Positions 1 through 11,600 of a stretch of DNA of 64,000 bases are shown one piece after another. Position numbers and translations under genes: made by a program. Origin of the DNA: Kingdonia uniflora. Its lineage: Eukaryota; Streptophyta; Magnoliopsida; Ranunculales; Circaeasteraceae. The stretch's first letter is position 1. The number at the start of each line of letters is the position of its first letter. Under the pieces are notes generated by a model that was not told the DNA's origin, did not search any database, and saw only the letters and a list, made by a program, of their open reading frames with translations. Location of the stretch: contig JACGCM010001166.1 of assembly GCA_014058105.1 (NCBI GenBank), positions 3,038,001 to 3,102,000 of the forward strand, read 5' to 3'.

Positions 1-360
1 CAACCTCACCTCTACCCTTATAGATAATCCCCTGCAAGAAAACCCAGAACTCTCTCAAGAGAAAAACCCTAAATTTTTCCCTTCTCTTTAGATCCTCTCT
101 CCTCTGAGGCTCTGAGCAACTTAAATATAAGGCTTAACAAAGTACTAACTTTATAATAAACATCCCATTAGGCTAATACATAAAATACGCATCACAATGC
201 ATTTAAAAACAACCCAAAAAAGTTGTCTACTTTCTGTTCAAATAGGCTTATTATCTATTCGAACAGAGTCAAGTCTGACTCTTCTGCTCAAGTAGACAAT
301 ACAGGAACTATATAAAATTGTTTTATCATCTTTTGAGTCATAACCTCAACACTATAAGTT
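1..360 (-). mobile_element. LTR-like sequence, antisense, partial
   Basis: Read on the minus strand, this stretch looks like an LTR and leader: a short motif of the form TGTTCGAATAGA, then a TATA-like ATATTTAAG near 120-130, then a leader with AGGGTTTTTCTCTTGAGAGAG. No coding frame is present. The same TTCGAATAG-type motif recurs in the LTR-like block near 46.0-46.2 kb. The left part is cut by the window edge, and no partner LTR or target duplication is visible. It could equally be a promoter/leader of a host gene, so confidence is low. Confidence 0.3.
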
Positions 361-410
361 ATGAGGTATTAAACATGGTGTCTAGGGTCAAGCTATTAAC
401 TTATGGTGAA

Positions 411-467
411 GATGAAGTGGTTTGGATTCCTTCTAATATGGGGGATTTTAATATAGCTTCCACCTAT
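411..467 (+). mobile_element. LINE fragment (zf-RVT region)
   Basis: A short open stretch reads DEVVWIPSNMGDFNIASTY. It matches the D-x-x-x-W-x-P-S-x-x-G-x-F pattern found after the reverse transcriptase of plant L1-type LINEs, just before the RVT zinc-binding region. It is isolated, with no flanking LINE coding sequence, so it is a small relic. Only the pattern supports the call. Confidence 0.35.
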
Positions 468-475
468 ATTTATTT

Positions 476-1085
476 TTTTGGGTGAGGAGAGGTAAGAAGA
501 GGTGATAAGAGGTAGGAAGATTCAGGTTAGAAATTTTGAGGCTAGAAGATTGAAAAAAACTCGCGTGCGTTTGGCTGAAGGTTAGAACTTGTACTTAAAA
601 TCCCGACTTCTAACTTCAACATCTCCCTAGTCTGTTTGGCTGAACAATCTAATTTGAACACAAATTAGAAGTTTCTCCACAAAAACATTAAAATTACATA
701 TAAACCACATTTTCCTTTCTAAATTGCCAAATATAGAGGAAAACATTCCTCGTAATCATGCAAGAAAATATCATCCGATCAACACCTCTAAAATTAAAAT
801 ACTCACTTACCTACCTTTTACAACACACCACTCCAATACAAGCTAAAACAAGATGCAAAATCTAACCATGCACATCCCTCACAGCCATCCCACCTGGATC
901 CTCATCTTCAGCTTCTACAACCTCAACCACTGATGGGGCTTCTTCCTTCTCCAGAGCTACTCCCCCCCCCCCCCCCCGAACAGATGACTCAAGAATGATG
1001 ATAGTGGCCAGAGTTGACATACTCAAGCCACATGTTTCCACACAGGTGGTCCCTAAAATTGGTCCATGCTTCAGTTCCCCCTAAT
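476..1085. other. Non-coding stretch with repeated GTTTGGCTGAA motifs
   Basis: There is no usable reading frame. The motif GTTTGGCTGAA occurs twice (near 569 and 637), followed by similar AATCTAA/GGTTAGAA sequence, which suggests the subterminal part of a DNA transposon, possibly the left end of the adjacent Harbinger element. A run of 16-17 C lies at about 963-977. No clean terminal inverted repeat pair could be matched. Confidence 0.3.
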
Positions 1086-1089
1086 GCTC

Positions 1090-2356
1090 CTATCTATTCA
1101 TGAGGCATTTCTCCATGTGTCCTCTTCCTCTGTATTTGGGTCTTCTAAGTTGTCATTTGGATTTACCTCTATGATATGGTTGTGAATGATACAACATGCA
1201 ATAATAACCTTGGTTTGAGTTTCAACATCACAATGGGGTTATGTGCACGAGCAGGCAAAACGTCCCTTCGTAACCCCAAACAGACGCTCAATGATGTTCC
1301 TTAGTTGGGAGTGTCGATAATTGTATAACTCTTGTAAAGTCTGAGGACTATTCCCCTCTCGATGTTCCTTAAGGTGATAGGGTACACCTCAATAGAGAAC
1401 TAAAAAACCAATAGCTTGGGGAAATCCCGCATCCCCCAAGTAGTAATGATCTAAAAAAAGTTAAATTGTGCATATTTAGATTGCAAACCAAAAATTTCAA
1501 GTAAAATATTAGGGATCATATTATAAATACACTATCATTTACTTCTAGGCACTGTAAACGAATACATGTCATCATTAACTGCAGCTCTCAAAATCCTACT
1601 ATCATGAGTTGAACCTTCCCATCCAGCAAATATCTCAATTATTTTCATGTCAAAGGAACAAGCAATAAACACATTTTGCTTTATATCCCCCTTCCAAGTG
1701 AGATACCTAGGTTTATCTTCAAGGGGGACTATTGTAGGGATGAATGTGTCATCCACTACTCCAACACAATCCTAAGGAAAATAAACCATGCCATCAAATA
1801 TAAAAGCAATTACAAAAATGTCTTAAAATATTAACCCAACCTTGAAGTAAATATATATACCTTGAAGTAAGTGTTGGCCCAAGCATGATGATTATTTCTA
1901 GTGGCAAAAGACAAATCAGGAGTTGCATGTTTGATTAAGTCTTTACCCAACCTCAAAACATACTTCAAAACAACATGAAAATACTTAAAAATAGTTTCCA
2001 ATGACCTCATGGTAGAAGCTTGGGAATGCTTGAATCGAGTGTCATGACCTACAATCAACAAGAATATTGCCACCTGTTCTTTAACATCTAAATATTTGCT
2101 AGCTCTCAATCCCTTCCCTCTCAGCCTATCCCAAAAAATAATGAAGCAAGCCTTATTCATTCACAACATATTATGGCAGATAATATCACTTTCATCATAC
2201 AACCAACGTAAGTTTGTATTCCTTTGTTCCCTCCTATTAACAGAAGGTGTTACCATATTGGGTGGCTTCAACCAACAATAATACTAGGTTAACTGCAGTG
2301 GCTGCAGCCATAGCAACAGCCTCTAATTCCAATGTTTCATCATCATATTGATCCAT
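1090..2356 (-). pseudogene. PIF/Harbinger transposase (HARBI1/DDE_Tnp_4 type), broken
   Basis: This is the DDE nuclease that moves PIF/Harbinger transposons. Read on the minus strand from an ATG at 2356 (MDQYDDETLELEAVAMAAAT), it contains the N-terminal helical part (RGLRASKYLDVKEQVAIFL, 2105-2045). It also has the first catalytic region (CVGVVDDTFIPTIVP), the AGWEGSTHDSRIL block (1620-1585), YYLGDAGF (about 1440) and the last catalytic block RNIIERLFG (about 1290), then the usual ACC-type tail. A proper intron at 1772-1860 (GTATAT...CTTAG) joins ANTYFK to DCVGVV, as in intact relatives. Breaks: stops near 2240-2170 after the N-terminal segment, one stop after AIGFLVLY near 1400 and one near 1235. 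Family assignment is strong; activity is not expected. Confidence 0.85.
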
Positions 2357-2416
2357 CCTATAAACCACATTTTATTTAGTTCAACCAATATAAACCAATC
2401 ACAATTTAACAATGTT

Positions 2417-3150
2417 GAGAATCCAAGACTCAACCTTGCTTTTTGAGTTGGAAATCCAAGTCAGTGAGGCACTGTTGGAGGGTAAAAATCCTATGTGTCA
2501 CATTGGATTCCAAGGTAGTGCGGCACTTTAGGAGATGTTCTTAGTAGAGGGCTGAAGATTGTTGTTTATCTGGGAATACCAAAGCTTGTTGTTGCAACTG
2601 ATTCAAAGCTTATGGTCAATTATATTAAAAATGGAATCAAGCCTCCCTGGCAGCGCAAGGCTACGATGAAAAGTATTAGATTGAAGAGTTCAGTATTGAT
2701 CATGAGTACATACTGCAGAGAGTGTAGTTTTGTTGTTGATTATCTAGCTTCATACCATGATGGTTTAGGAGATCCAAGACTCAACCTTGCTTTTTGAGTT
2801 GGAAATCCAAGTTAGTGAGGTACTGTTGGAGGTCAAAAATCTTATGTGGCACATTGGATTCCATAGTAGTGAGGTACTTTAGAAATGCTCTTAGTAGGGG
2901 GCTGGAGATTGTTGTTGATCTGGGAATAGCAAAGCTTGTTATTGCTACTGATTCAAAGCTTATGGTCAATTATATTAAAGATGGAATCAAACCTCCCTAG
3001 CAGTGCAAGGCTACGATGAAAAGTATTAGATTGAAGAGTTTAGTATTGATCATGAGTACAGACTACAGACTACAGACTACAGACTATAGACTATAGAGAG
3101 TGTAGTTTTACTGCTGATTATCTAGGTTCGCACCAAGATGTTTTAGGAGA
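2417..3150 (+). repeat. Tandem duplication (351-bp period) of an RNase H-like fragment
   Basis: Two adjacent copies, starting near 2421 and 2772, share most of their sequence. Each encodes a degraded plant RNase H-like segment (RVT_3 type, as found at the end of LINE and host RNase H proteins). The best part reads LGIAKLVIATDSKLMVNYIK in copy 2 and LGIPKLVVATDSKLMVNYIK in copy 1. Copy 1 also keeps the downstream CSFVVDYLASYHDG. Copy 2 carries a stop after GIKPP and the 7-bp repeat expansion. These are relics with no complete gene around them. Confidence 0.7.
3058..3098. repeat. 7-bp microsatellite (GACTACA/GACTATA)
   Basis: About five to six head-to-tail copies of GACTACA drift into GACTATA. 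The array sits inside copy 2 of the RNase H-like duplication and is absent from copy 1, where the matching sequence is a single CATACTGCAGAGAG. It therefore expanded after the duplication. Confidence 0.85.
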
Positions 3151-3328
3151 AATTGTGTACTCCTCTATTGTCTTCCCCTTAAGATTATTGATTTATATGG
3201 ATGAGGATGCAAGGGGTGTAGTTCACACTAGGTTGTATCCTGTTGTTGCTTATATAGCTGACAATGGAGTCTTGCCCTCCCCCCCCCAAGCTTACCTTTG
3301 CAAATATATATATATATATATAAATCAT

Positions 3329-3344
3329 TGGTATCAGAGCCATG
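3329..3344 (+). other. Primer-binding site for initiator tRNA-Met
   Basis: TGGTATCAGAGCCATG begins with the 12 bases complementary to the 3' end of plant initiator tRNA-Met, the usual minus-strand primer of caulimovirids (also used by copia elements). It lies about 780 bp upstream of the movement-protein frame, a typical distance for a caulimovirid leader. No LTR precedes it: an AT dinucleotide run and the RNase H-like duplication are directly upstream. This argues for a pararetrovirus rather than an LTR element. Confidence 0.75.
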
Positions 3345-4124
3345 TGTGGCTAAACATTTATGTCACATAGGTATGTTCAATCTTATATAAGAACTAACTG
3401 GACATACTATTTATCTTCTTTTCTTTCGAAAAACATGTTTCACAGTATGTCTGATCTGGAGATAAAAGTATGGGATGTCACCCAAGTCGCGTATGGCGTG
3501 CTTGTCCTAAAAGTAGACTTTTTTGTCGGTAAAACGTTGACAGATGTGTACCTGACACTTTGAATCAGATTATACTGCTTAAGCATATTGCTTGATTGGA
3601 CTGGAGACTTAAGATCTGGTAAAGCGCGAGTCCTGAGGGGGTTAGGTTCTAATAATTAATAAAAAATATTAGCATATTCCTAAAATTCATTTAGATGCTA
3701 AATCTATAAATCTTTTTTCATATTTGTAGAAAAGGTTTTTGATTTGAATCCTTTCAATTTAAGGAAGTGATTAAGTGATTGGAACAATCAATATTCGTGA
3801 TGTAATGACTCTTGCATTAGAGCCAAAAATACATTTTTTACCTAGCTAAAAGGAAGGGACTCCATAATAGGGAAAGATAGAATGTAGAATCTAAAAGGAT
3901 AAAGATTAATCAAGAAAGATGATAAACAGTAACCATACCGACCTCCTTATATAACATTTCCATATCTATGTGATCCATCTTTAACATATGGAAGAAATGA
4001 ATAGGTCTCATGAAGACCAATCATCTGTAAAAAAAACTCATAATCAATTGGGTTTGAACAAACTCAACAACTGAATCAATGGACTATACCATCTATCAAG
4101 TCCAAATTAATTTACAAAAAAGGT
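3345..4124 (+). other. Pararetroviral leader, no large ORF
   Basis: This stretch between the primer-binding site and the movement-protein start holds only short open frames (for example 3360-3563). Caulimovirid leaders normally carry several short upstream ORFs and a large RNA fold. Short ORFs are seen here, but no long perfect stem could be recognised by eye. Confidence 0.5.
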
Positions 4125-5051
4125 ATGTTTAACTTTATCAGTCAAGATAATATCAAAATTATAGAGCAGTCAATAGCTCTTGATAGTGAATGTCGTACCT
4201 TGAAATTACTTAACCTTATAGATGTGGAAAGGTATTTTAAAAAATATAATTATCTGTATATTGGATGTATCCAAGTTGCATTCAAACCTTTAACTCCCCT
4301 AGGAATTAATTCTAGTATTCTTGCATACCTCAGGGATGAGAGAAGTAGAGAGTTTAAATCATCTCTTATGAGAATTGTTCAAACTAGTCTATGTCATGGA
4401 CCAGTTTATTTTGGCGTTTATCCCAATTTAACTTTGTCCTTCACGGATAAGTCTATGTTTGATGTTGTAAGTCTACGAATTCAAACACAAGGATATGATT
4501 TTATCCCTGGGGCCAAAGTTATCACAGTTATTTACTGGATTTACTATAAGGTTATGAATACTTTATGGCCTAGAGTTATCCTCAAAAGTGAATCAGGTAA
4601 AATTGTAGTTGTACACAGTAACAGTTTAACGACTAATATTGCTGTCAACAGGCTTATAAATTGGGATGAGCTTACTATCCCAACAAAATGGACACTGTCT
4701 AAGGCAGTGGTTCCACGACCTTGGTTTAACAACCAGGTTAGTCAAATTACCTAAACTCCTGATGGAGATGTTGAAGTAATATTTGCTTTTACTCCAATCA
4801 AACTCTCTCTTGATAGGAGTATGTCTTGCAGAATGGCAAGAGAAGAAAATATTCCTTACCAGGTTTATTGCCCTTCTTCTCGGCCCTCTGTGTCTAGGAA
4901 CTCCAGATCTGAACCTATCCTTAAAGGAATTAGGGTGTCTGATCAACAGATTCCCCATGGAGTCTATACTGATCACTTCAGCAGCACCAGGCCAAAAGTA
5001 GAAAGAGAAAGACCTAATTCTCCTGCATCTGAGGAGAGCTTTTATGTTTAG
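4125..5051 (+). pseudogene. Caulimovirid movement protein (30K superfamily), one internal stop
   Basis: Viral movement proteins of the 30K superfamily form or modify plasmodesmata for cell-to-cell spread. The first 209 codons from the ATG at 4125 contain the family's core beta-strand region: a GCIQVAFKPLTP block near residues 47-58, a GPVYFGVYPNLTLSF block near residues 90-105, and the downstream basic/hydrophobic strands. A TAA at 4752-4754 ends this open part. The same frame then continues without further stops to 5051, adding about 98 codons rich in Ser, Arg and Pro, as expected for the variable C-terminal tail. The full frame would be about 308 codons. The single stop marks it as a fossil. 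Confidence 0.75.
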
Positions 5052-5099
5052 GTATTTATATATTTAAGCCCTAATTCATTTATTCGCCAGCTTATCAGT

Positions 5100-7170
5100 A
5101 GGAAATTCATATCTTCCAGTCATGAAGAGTCTAGGACATGGTATTTCTAAACATTTAGTAGGGAAGAATTGGATTTAATCAAGGAATTATACTACCTTGA
5201 GATTGAGAAAAACCAAAAGGTAATATTATTTTGTAAATGGTTCACAGGATGGTACCCTCACCAACAGTACCTTATCAGTAATATGAAAGATTTTACTAAG
5301 AAATGGGTAAAAGTAGATGGTACAAAAGTCCAATCTGTTCACCCTCCCCCTGAATATCTCCATTTAGGCAAAGGGAGCCCTGGATCCAAGGCTTTAGAAG
5401 CCAACGCCTTTACTCATTCTAACAACCAGATAACTGATGTTAATCCAGTTATCAGACATAATAATTGGACAAATTTGAGTCTTCAAACGATTGGAAATCA
5501 GTTAAATCGTATTGAAGACCAGGTTCAAAGAAACAGTAGTCAAAATTCTTCTAACAATATAGCAAGTACATCCTCTAGCATGTATAAAGCTGATATTAAA
5601 CCAACCCTTATTGTCCATGACTTTAAGCTTTCCGATTCTCAGGATTCTGAATTTGTTGACCTTCTTATTGAATGTCTTAAAAAGCTTAGTGTCAACACTC
5701 TGGATAAGAACTCAATATCAGAAAACACCTCTGAGTTCTCTGATAGCGAATCAGAAGGTCAAATCCAAGCCATTGAGGCTAGCCTTCATAAGATAAAATA
5801 TGAACCATCCCAATTAAAAACTTATTATAAAAGACCTACCCCTCAGGATCTTTTATTTGAAGAAGATTCTTTCCAGAATCAAAATTCCTATAATGGAAGA
5901 ACCATCTATGAATGGAATATAGATGGATTATCTGAATATCAAGTTTATGAAGTTATTCATAAAATGCTTATGTATGCCTCTATTTGTAAAGCTGTTGGTA
6001 ATAATGATGACAACGTGGTAAGATTTATTGCCAACGGTTTCACAGGAAGTCTTAAAGGCTGGTGAGATAATGTTATCACTTCTTATCAAAAACAAGAAAT
6101 CCTTGCGGCAGTTAAAATTGAAAGAACTAGTAATACTCTTATTAAGGATGTTGTCTACAGTCTTGTTCAAACCATAATTATACACTTTGTGGGATTCTCA
6201 CCCCAGAGACAAGAGAGAAATAAAGAACTTTTACAAAATCTTAGATGTCCTTCTCTAACCCATTTTAGATGGTACAAGGATGTTTATATTTTTAAAGTGA
6301 TGCAGGGGAGTGACGCCAATGCAGAACATTGGAAAGCCAAATTCATTGATGGTCTTCCACCTTTATTTGCCGAAAAGGTTCGTCAAAAGCTTAAAGACCA
6401 GCATGATGGCAATTCTATACCCTACCATGAGCATACTTATAGCCATCTTATTAGTATTTGTACTCAAGTTGGTCTTAGTATATGTAATGATATGAAATTA
6501 CAGTACCAACTTAAAAAGCATAATTTAACAGGCAAAAAGGAGATTGGTAAGTTTTGTCATCAGTTTGCTTGCGACCTTCCTATCACTTATCCTAAAAAGC
6601 ATAAGAAGAGTACAAAACATTCTTCTCACTTCCGAAAAAGGGGTAAAAAGAGATATAAGGATCCAGATGATTCTTATTATCAACACAGAAAAAGAAAGAG
6701 ACATATGAGAGATAAATCTCATACCAGCTCTTCCAAAAAATCTGAAACCCGCATCTGCTACAAGTGCGGTAAAAAGGGGCAATTGGCAAACAAGTGTTCC
6801 ACTAAGAGGAAGTTGCAAGAACTCCAAGTGGATGAAGGACTAAAATTTCAATTAAGTAAACTATTACTTAGCACCAGTTCTGAAGAAAGTTCTTCTGATA
6901 GCAACGAGGAAGTTAATGAAGTCGACCAAAGTGACCCCTCCTCTGCTGGAGAAGGAACTCATTGCAACAAGTGTTCAAAATCCAATCTTTAGGATTACTA
7001 GAAAGCTATTGTTGAAATGAATGGATTAAACATTAATACTCTAACTACTAATCAAAGTGAAATTTTATCTATTGTGGATAAAATTTCTGACCCAGAAGCA
7101 AGAGCTAAATTTATCAGTATTTATCTTCAACAGATGCTTCAAGATAGCTCAAAGCCTAAAATATAACCAG
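5100..7170 (+). pseudogene. Caulimovirid coat protein with CCHC knuckle, several stops
   Basis: The frame is mostly continuous from about 5160 to 7167, interrupted by TGA at 6063-6065, TAG at 6990-6992 and TAA at 7165-7167; no clear ATG opens it. It begins with a Gln/Asn/Ser-rich region, followed by an acidic Ser/Glu stretch (about 5690-5780) and a Gag-like capsid core (about 5890-6560). A Lys/Arg/His-rich stretch (6590-6740) and one zinc knuckle of the form C-X2-C-X4-(H replaced by Q)-X4-C at 6757-6800 come next, then another acidic Ser/Glu tail. Basic tract plus knuckle after a capsid core is the caulimovirid coat-protein layout. In the knuckle the residue at the His position reads as Gln (CYKCGKKGQLANKC), so zinc binding would be impaired. 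Confidence 0.7.
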
Positions 7171-8123
7171 AACCGCTGGAAGTACCAAATCGGTACTATA
7201 ATTTTCAGGATGTCCTAAAACGCATGGAACATGATAAACCTATCACTATCCAGGACCTTTTGTAAGAAAATTAATCTCTTCAAATCTGAAATTAAACAAT
7301 TAAAAATCTCTGTTCATGCACAGGATGATAATATCAATCATCTACAGCTTTGTCAAAAGAACAAACACAAGATTCAAGATGGTGAATCTAATGATGAAAG
7401 CCCTGAGAAGAAAGATAACCCCTATCTTCATCTTCTCCAAAAAATTACTTCTCAGAAATGGTATATCAAAATTACTCTGGTAATAAAAAATTAATATACC
7501 ATTAAAGATGCCATAGCCCTAGTAGATAGTGGAGCTGACCTGAACTGTATTCAAGAAGGCTTAGTTCCTACCAAGTATTTCAAAAAAACAATCAAATCTC
7601 TTATCTTTGCTAGTGGTTACAGGATGAATATCCAGTACAAACTTTCAGAAGTTTTTATCTGCAATAAAGGTACATGTATTCCACCTACCTTTCTTTTAAT
7701 CAGAAATCTACAACAAGTCATATTAAGTACCCCATTTCTAAATCTTTTTATGCCTCTACATAAGATTGATTAGAAATATATATTTTGTACATTCCAAGGT
7801 CAAGAAATTATTTTTGAATTTATTAGAGATCCTAAAACCATAATCATTAATGAACTAAAAACTATGATTGGCTTCAAAGAAAACCGTCTGAATTTTCTCA
7901 AAGAAGAATTCCAAATCATAGACATTTCTCACAAACTTCAATCTATGAGATGAAGATTAGAATTAATAAACTGAAAAAACAATTTATTACTGAGGTCTGT
8001 AGCGATATTCCTAATGCCTTTTGGGAACGAAAGCAACATGTTGTTTCCCTGCCCTACAAACGTGATTTTGATAAGAAAACCCAGATATTCATTAGAATAG
8101 CAGTTGGTCCGATAAATCACGCT
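7170..8123 (+). pseudogene. Caulimovirid aspartic protease and start of RT, frameshifted and truncated
   Basis: After the coat-protein frame a +1 shift near 7258-7265 leads into a coiled-coil-like segment (7260-7490), then a stop at 7495-7497. It continues into a retropepsin-type protease whose active-site block reads VDSGADLNC (7530-7556). The protease ends around the ILSTPFL strand near 7725-7745. A further stop (near 7772) and another frame change precede a segment at 7950-8090 that resembles the spacer and very start of caulimovirid reverse transcriptase (NAFWERKQHVVSLPY). The polymerase catalytic motifs and RNase H are absent, so the element ends inside the N-terminal edge of RT. Confidence 0.7.
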
Positions 8124-8183
8124 GACAAGAAAATTACAGGCTAGAGAGAGATCAATTATGTATCACATAAAAATAAAAAACAA

Positions 8184-8219
8184 AATACTCTGCACAACTT
8201 ATAATTTATACAGAGTATT
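8184..8219. other. Inverted repeat in the SKIP5 3' untranslated region
   Basis: AATACTCTG (8184-8192) and CAGAGTATT (8211-8219) are perfect 9-base inverted copies separated by 18 bases. They lie 24 to 59 bp beyond the SKIP5 stop codon and close to the end of the pararetroviral remnant. The repeat could form a hairpin in the transcript; no function is claimed. Confidence 0.6.
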
Positions 8220-8242
8220 ACAAGAACACAAATATACAAAGT

Positions 8243-8603
8243 TTAGCAGTGATCTACATCAAACCAGAAAAAGAGAGAAGTTCGAGCATAAATGACCCGT
8301 ACTCGCTGCAACGACAGGGTCCCACTCGTCAAGACAGCCTTTCTGCCTCCTTTAATCTGTGTTCGAGATACAGAGACACGGTCACCAAGGCACTTTGCTA
8401 CAACTGCTGTTGAGAACAAGTCCAAGTCAGGGCCATCGGCAGTACTCACAATAGGGTATGAAAGGTAATCCAGAGGGTTGTCCTCGCATTGAAGTATGCA
8501 CCCTTCTATGGTTAATCTTCCACTTCTGTGAAGCAAACAACATCCCAGCTCTGCCTTCACTGTCAAATTTGCTACCTTACAAGTGGATAGGAACTCAAGT
8601 GCG
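8243..8603 (-). CDS. SKIP5: SKIP5 exon 5 with stop codon
   Basis: The acceptor TTTTGCAG precedes 361 bp that begin [20 protein letters not shown] and end FWFDVDHC then TAA at 8245-8243. This is the most conserved part of the family. No stop or frameshift interrupts it. Confidence 0.9.
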
Positions 8604-11600
8604 CTGCAAAATAATGACTCTAAGTACGTGGGAAATAAAAGATTTCTGATATGGTTATAATAACAATAGCTCCAAAGAGATACCTCTCTGACCCTCGAGA
8701 ACAGACCAATACTGTATCATCTGAATGCTCGCCTCCACCAATCTGAACAAAACAAACAGTAGTAACAAAAGTAATTTAGACTTTTATGCCCTAACAAAAA
8801 AGTATATCTTTTTTTTCCCTTGTAGCTAAGATATGAATTATTGCTAATGGAAAGTTGAACAGGGTAAACGTGCTTGAGTGTCATTTCCACATTTTTCTTT
8901 TTAATTTATTGAAGTTATTAGTTTTGCCAGTCCACTTCAAAAGTTCTGGACTTGAAGCCAGTTTCCCTACGTAAGGTTTACCTATAGGGTACAAATGAGC
9001 AATCGATGAGAAATTACTGGATTTTCTTGTGGCAGCTTTCTATATCTTACAAAGACAAGATAAATCAGACCAATGGCCGGTTCATTTTCATGCTCTAAAC
9101 CATTACTCTAATAACTACCACGTCCAAAGAAGGAGTGCATAGAAGGTTCATAGGGAAATAATAATTTATAATACTTCTAGCAATTTAGTTTCATATCTGG
9201 TGTAAAAGGAAGAACACTCATGCTTGAGTATATCACATGTCCCCTATTCACAAGTGACCAATATCTTTCTTGTGTTCTTTTTTTTCCCTTTATTTTGCAA
9301 GGTAAGCAAACTTTTTTTTTAATGAACAAACTGATAGAAGGTGTGGGATAAACAGCTAAACACAGATGTACTAACTAGGCTGGCTAGCACCCTCTAACTA
9401 AGAGTAATCAAATTTGTACCAACTAGGTCTTTATGTTACACATAACCTTCTCTATTAAATTCATTTCTAAATACAAACCCCGTAACCCCTACTGTCACTT
9501 TCATAATAATGGCCTACCAGGAATTTCACGGCACAAGTATCTAGAAGCCATTATAAGATAAACTTCAAGTATTGCATCCACGGCTAATGCGCCTCAGAAC
9601 AATCTTCAACTAATAAGTATGTTAAAATGGAAAACCTTTATTCCAGATCCAGTTAACAAATCAATTTGCTCTCTCTAAAACAAGATGCCAAGCAGTGCAT
9701 TTTCTCCCAAGTATATAGGTACGAAACTACTGCAGTCTAGCCAAATGCCAACCATAATCATCAGGATTAGTAATTTCTCAGATTTTAATGTCCTTGATTA
9801 TATAAATGCTTTATAAATCTTTTAAGGTGACAATACACATCCAGACATTATACCAGAACTGTATAGGAGTATTAAAATTAATTGCTAGTGATAAATCTCT
9901 CCTCATCAGGACCTTATAAAATGTGAAGGAAACCCTTTTTGAGCCTCTTCTGACTATCACATCTTATCAATCTTATGATGTAATCGTCCCTCTCCAGGCG
10001 ACAGAAGCATTAATCGAGGGGGAACTATATAGTTTTCTTAACAAAAGTTGACCATTGTTCGGTATTTTGCCCTTTTATGACAGATGGAGAGCCACAAGTC
10101 CTATGAGTATCTCTTGAATTCCATTATGAACGGGCCTGCCGATGAAAGGCTAAATACTAAGCCCTCAAATGCCGAATGAATGCCGTCTATATGGGGGGAC
10201 AAACCTACATCAGGTAGGGTATTCATGCATAGCCCAAGTGTGCAACTTCCATCAAAGTAACCCAGTGTCAATGATGCACAGTTATTGGAGGGCAAAATTA
10301 GGATTACTTTTACACTAACCGTCATTATGAGGTCAAACTTAGACTACATCCCCAAAGTATTCCACTTTTGACTTGCCTCATACTGGGGTCGAAGCTGAAA
10401 TATTCCAAAATGAAAGGATCATTTCTTTTGTGATACGCTTCTGGTGGTTGATCAAGAGACAGCTTGGTCAATACGGAAACAGGTGAGGAATACACCGGCA
10501 ATGAATCAAGTAAGTGCTAAAATTGTACAAAATGATGCGCCAAAGAAAGCTGAACTTGAGGGAAAACAGAGAACTGCCGATACCTATGTCCAGTATGAGA
10601 AGGATCTCATTGCTTTCTGAAGAAATGATCAGGAGACGGTTTGGTCATATAAGGAAACAGGTGAGGAGCAAGCCTGCAATATAATCAAGTCCGTGCCAAA
10701 ATTGCACAAAATGAATGCACCAAAGAAAACTGGGCTTGAGGAACTTTTGTACGGGGTAGAGGAAAACGGAGAACTGTTTTCCAATGTCCAGCATGCGAAG
10801 GATCCATTGCTTTCTGAAGAAATGATTTATGTTCTGACACTAACCAAACCCGATTTTGTCTTGACCCCTATTACGCCATCGAAAGTAGACTTATACCCGA
10901 AAAGCTGAAATCCATGTACATATTTTTCCTCTTCTAAGGTTGAACAGTATCTCCATCCACGATTCCAACAAGTGATGGTTATCTATTTCAGGTTTCTGAG
11001 CTCGGTTATATTTCCACCCTATTGGTGTGAAAAATTTAGATGAAGGCAACAATACAACTCAACTTTCACAACTCATGTCAGTAAAAATTGAAACCTTGAC
11101 TCGCATTTTTAGAGCCATATACTAAGTACCTGGCAATACTAGCTAATATATTACACTGTACCATTTTTTCCAATATAATAAATGACAAATCATTTTCTCT
11201 GTTAAAAGCTCAAGAAATTATGCCGCATCAGTAGTCATTTACATACATTTGAACTCGCTTGAATGGTGTGACTCGTAACATTATGAATAGTTAGGCATTT
11301 TCTACGAGTTAATGAAGTAGATGGCCGACCAGGTGGACATAGCAGTTTTGCAATATATGTGTGATACTATGGGATTTCAGAGATCCAGGCATCTTAAAAA
11401 TTATAAAACACTTATACATAAGGCAATTCGGAGACTTTTTTTCAAAAGAACATCCAAGATTCTCTAGACACGTTGAATCCAATTTCTAAATTTACAAAGA
11501 ACTTTTTCGTTTTTTTTTACACAGTAAGATAGGTTTCATAATATTAGAATGGAAAATGGTACAATGGTTAAAAGGAAGTAAAGAAACTTTAAGGCTAACC

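Larger units (their letters stand above)
3329..8130 (+). mobile_element. Endogenous caulimovirid (pararetrovirus) remnant, truncated before RT
   Basis: A plus-strand block reads, in order: tRNA-Met primer-binding site, leader of about 0.8 kb, 30K-type movement protein, coat protein with CCHC knuckle, aspartic protease, and the first residues of the reverse transcriptase domain. That is the gene order of Caulimoviridae, plant double-stranded DNA reverse-transcribing viruses that become fossilised in host chromosomes. Reverse transcriptase and RNase H are missing, and every frame carries stops or a frameshift, so the copy is dead. The right junction lies at about 8125-8150, next to the 3' end of the SKIP5 gene. 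The genus is not assigned: separate movement and capsid frames are visible, but the discriminating RT sequence is gone. Confidence 0.85.

Noticed and set aside
3329..3344. LTR retrotransposon primer-binding site
   Set aside because: There is no LTR before it, and the genes that follow (30K movement protein, coat protein with late knuckle) are caulimovirid, not copia or gypsy.
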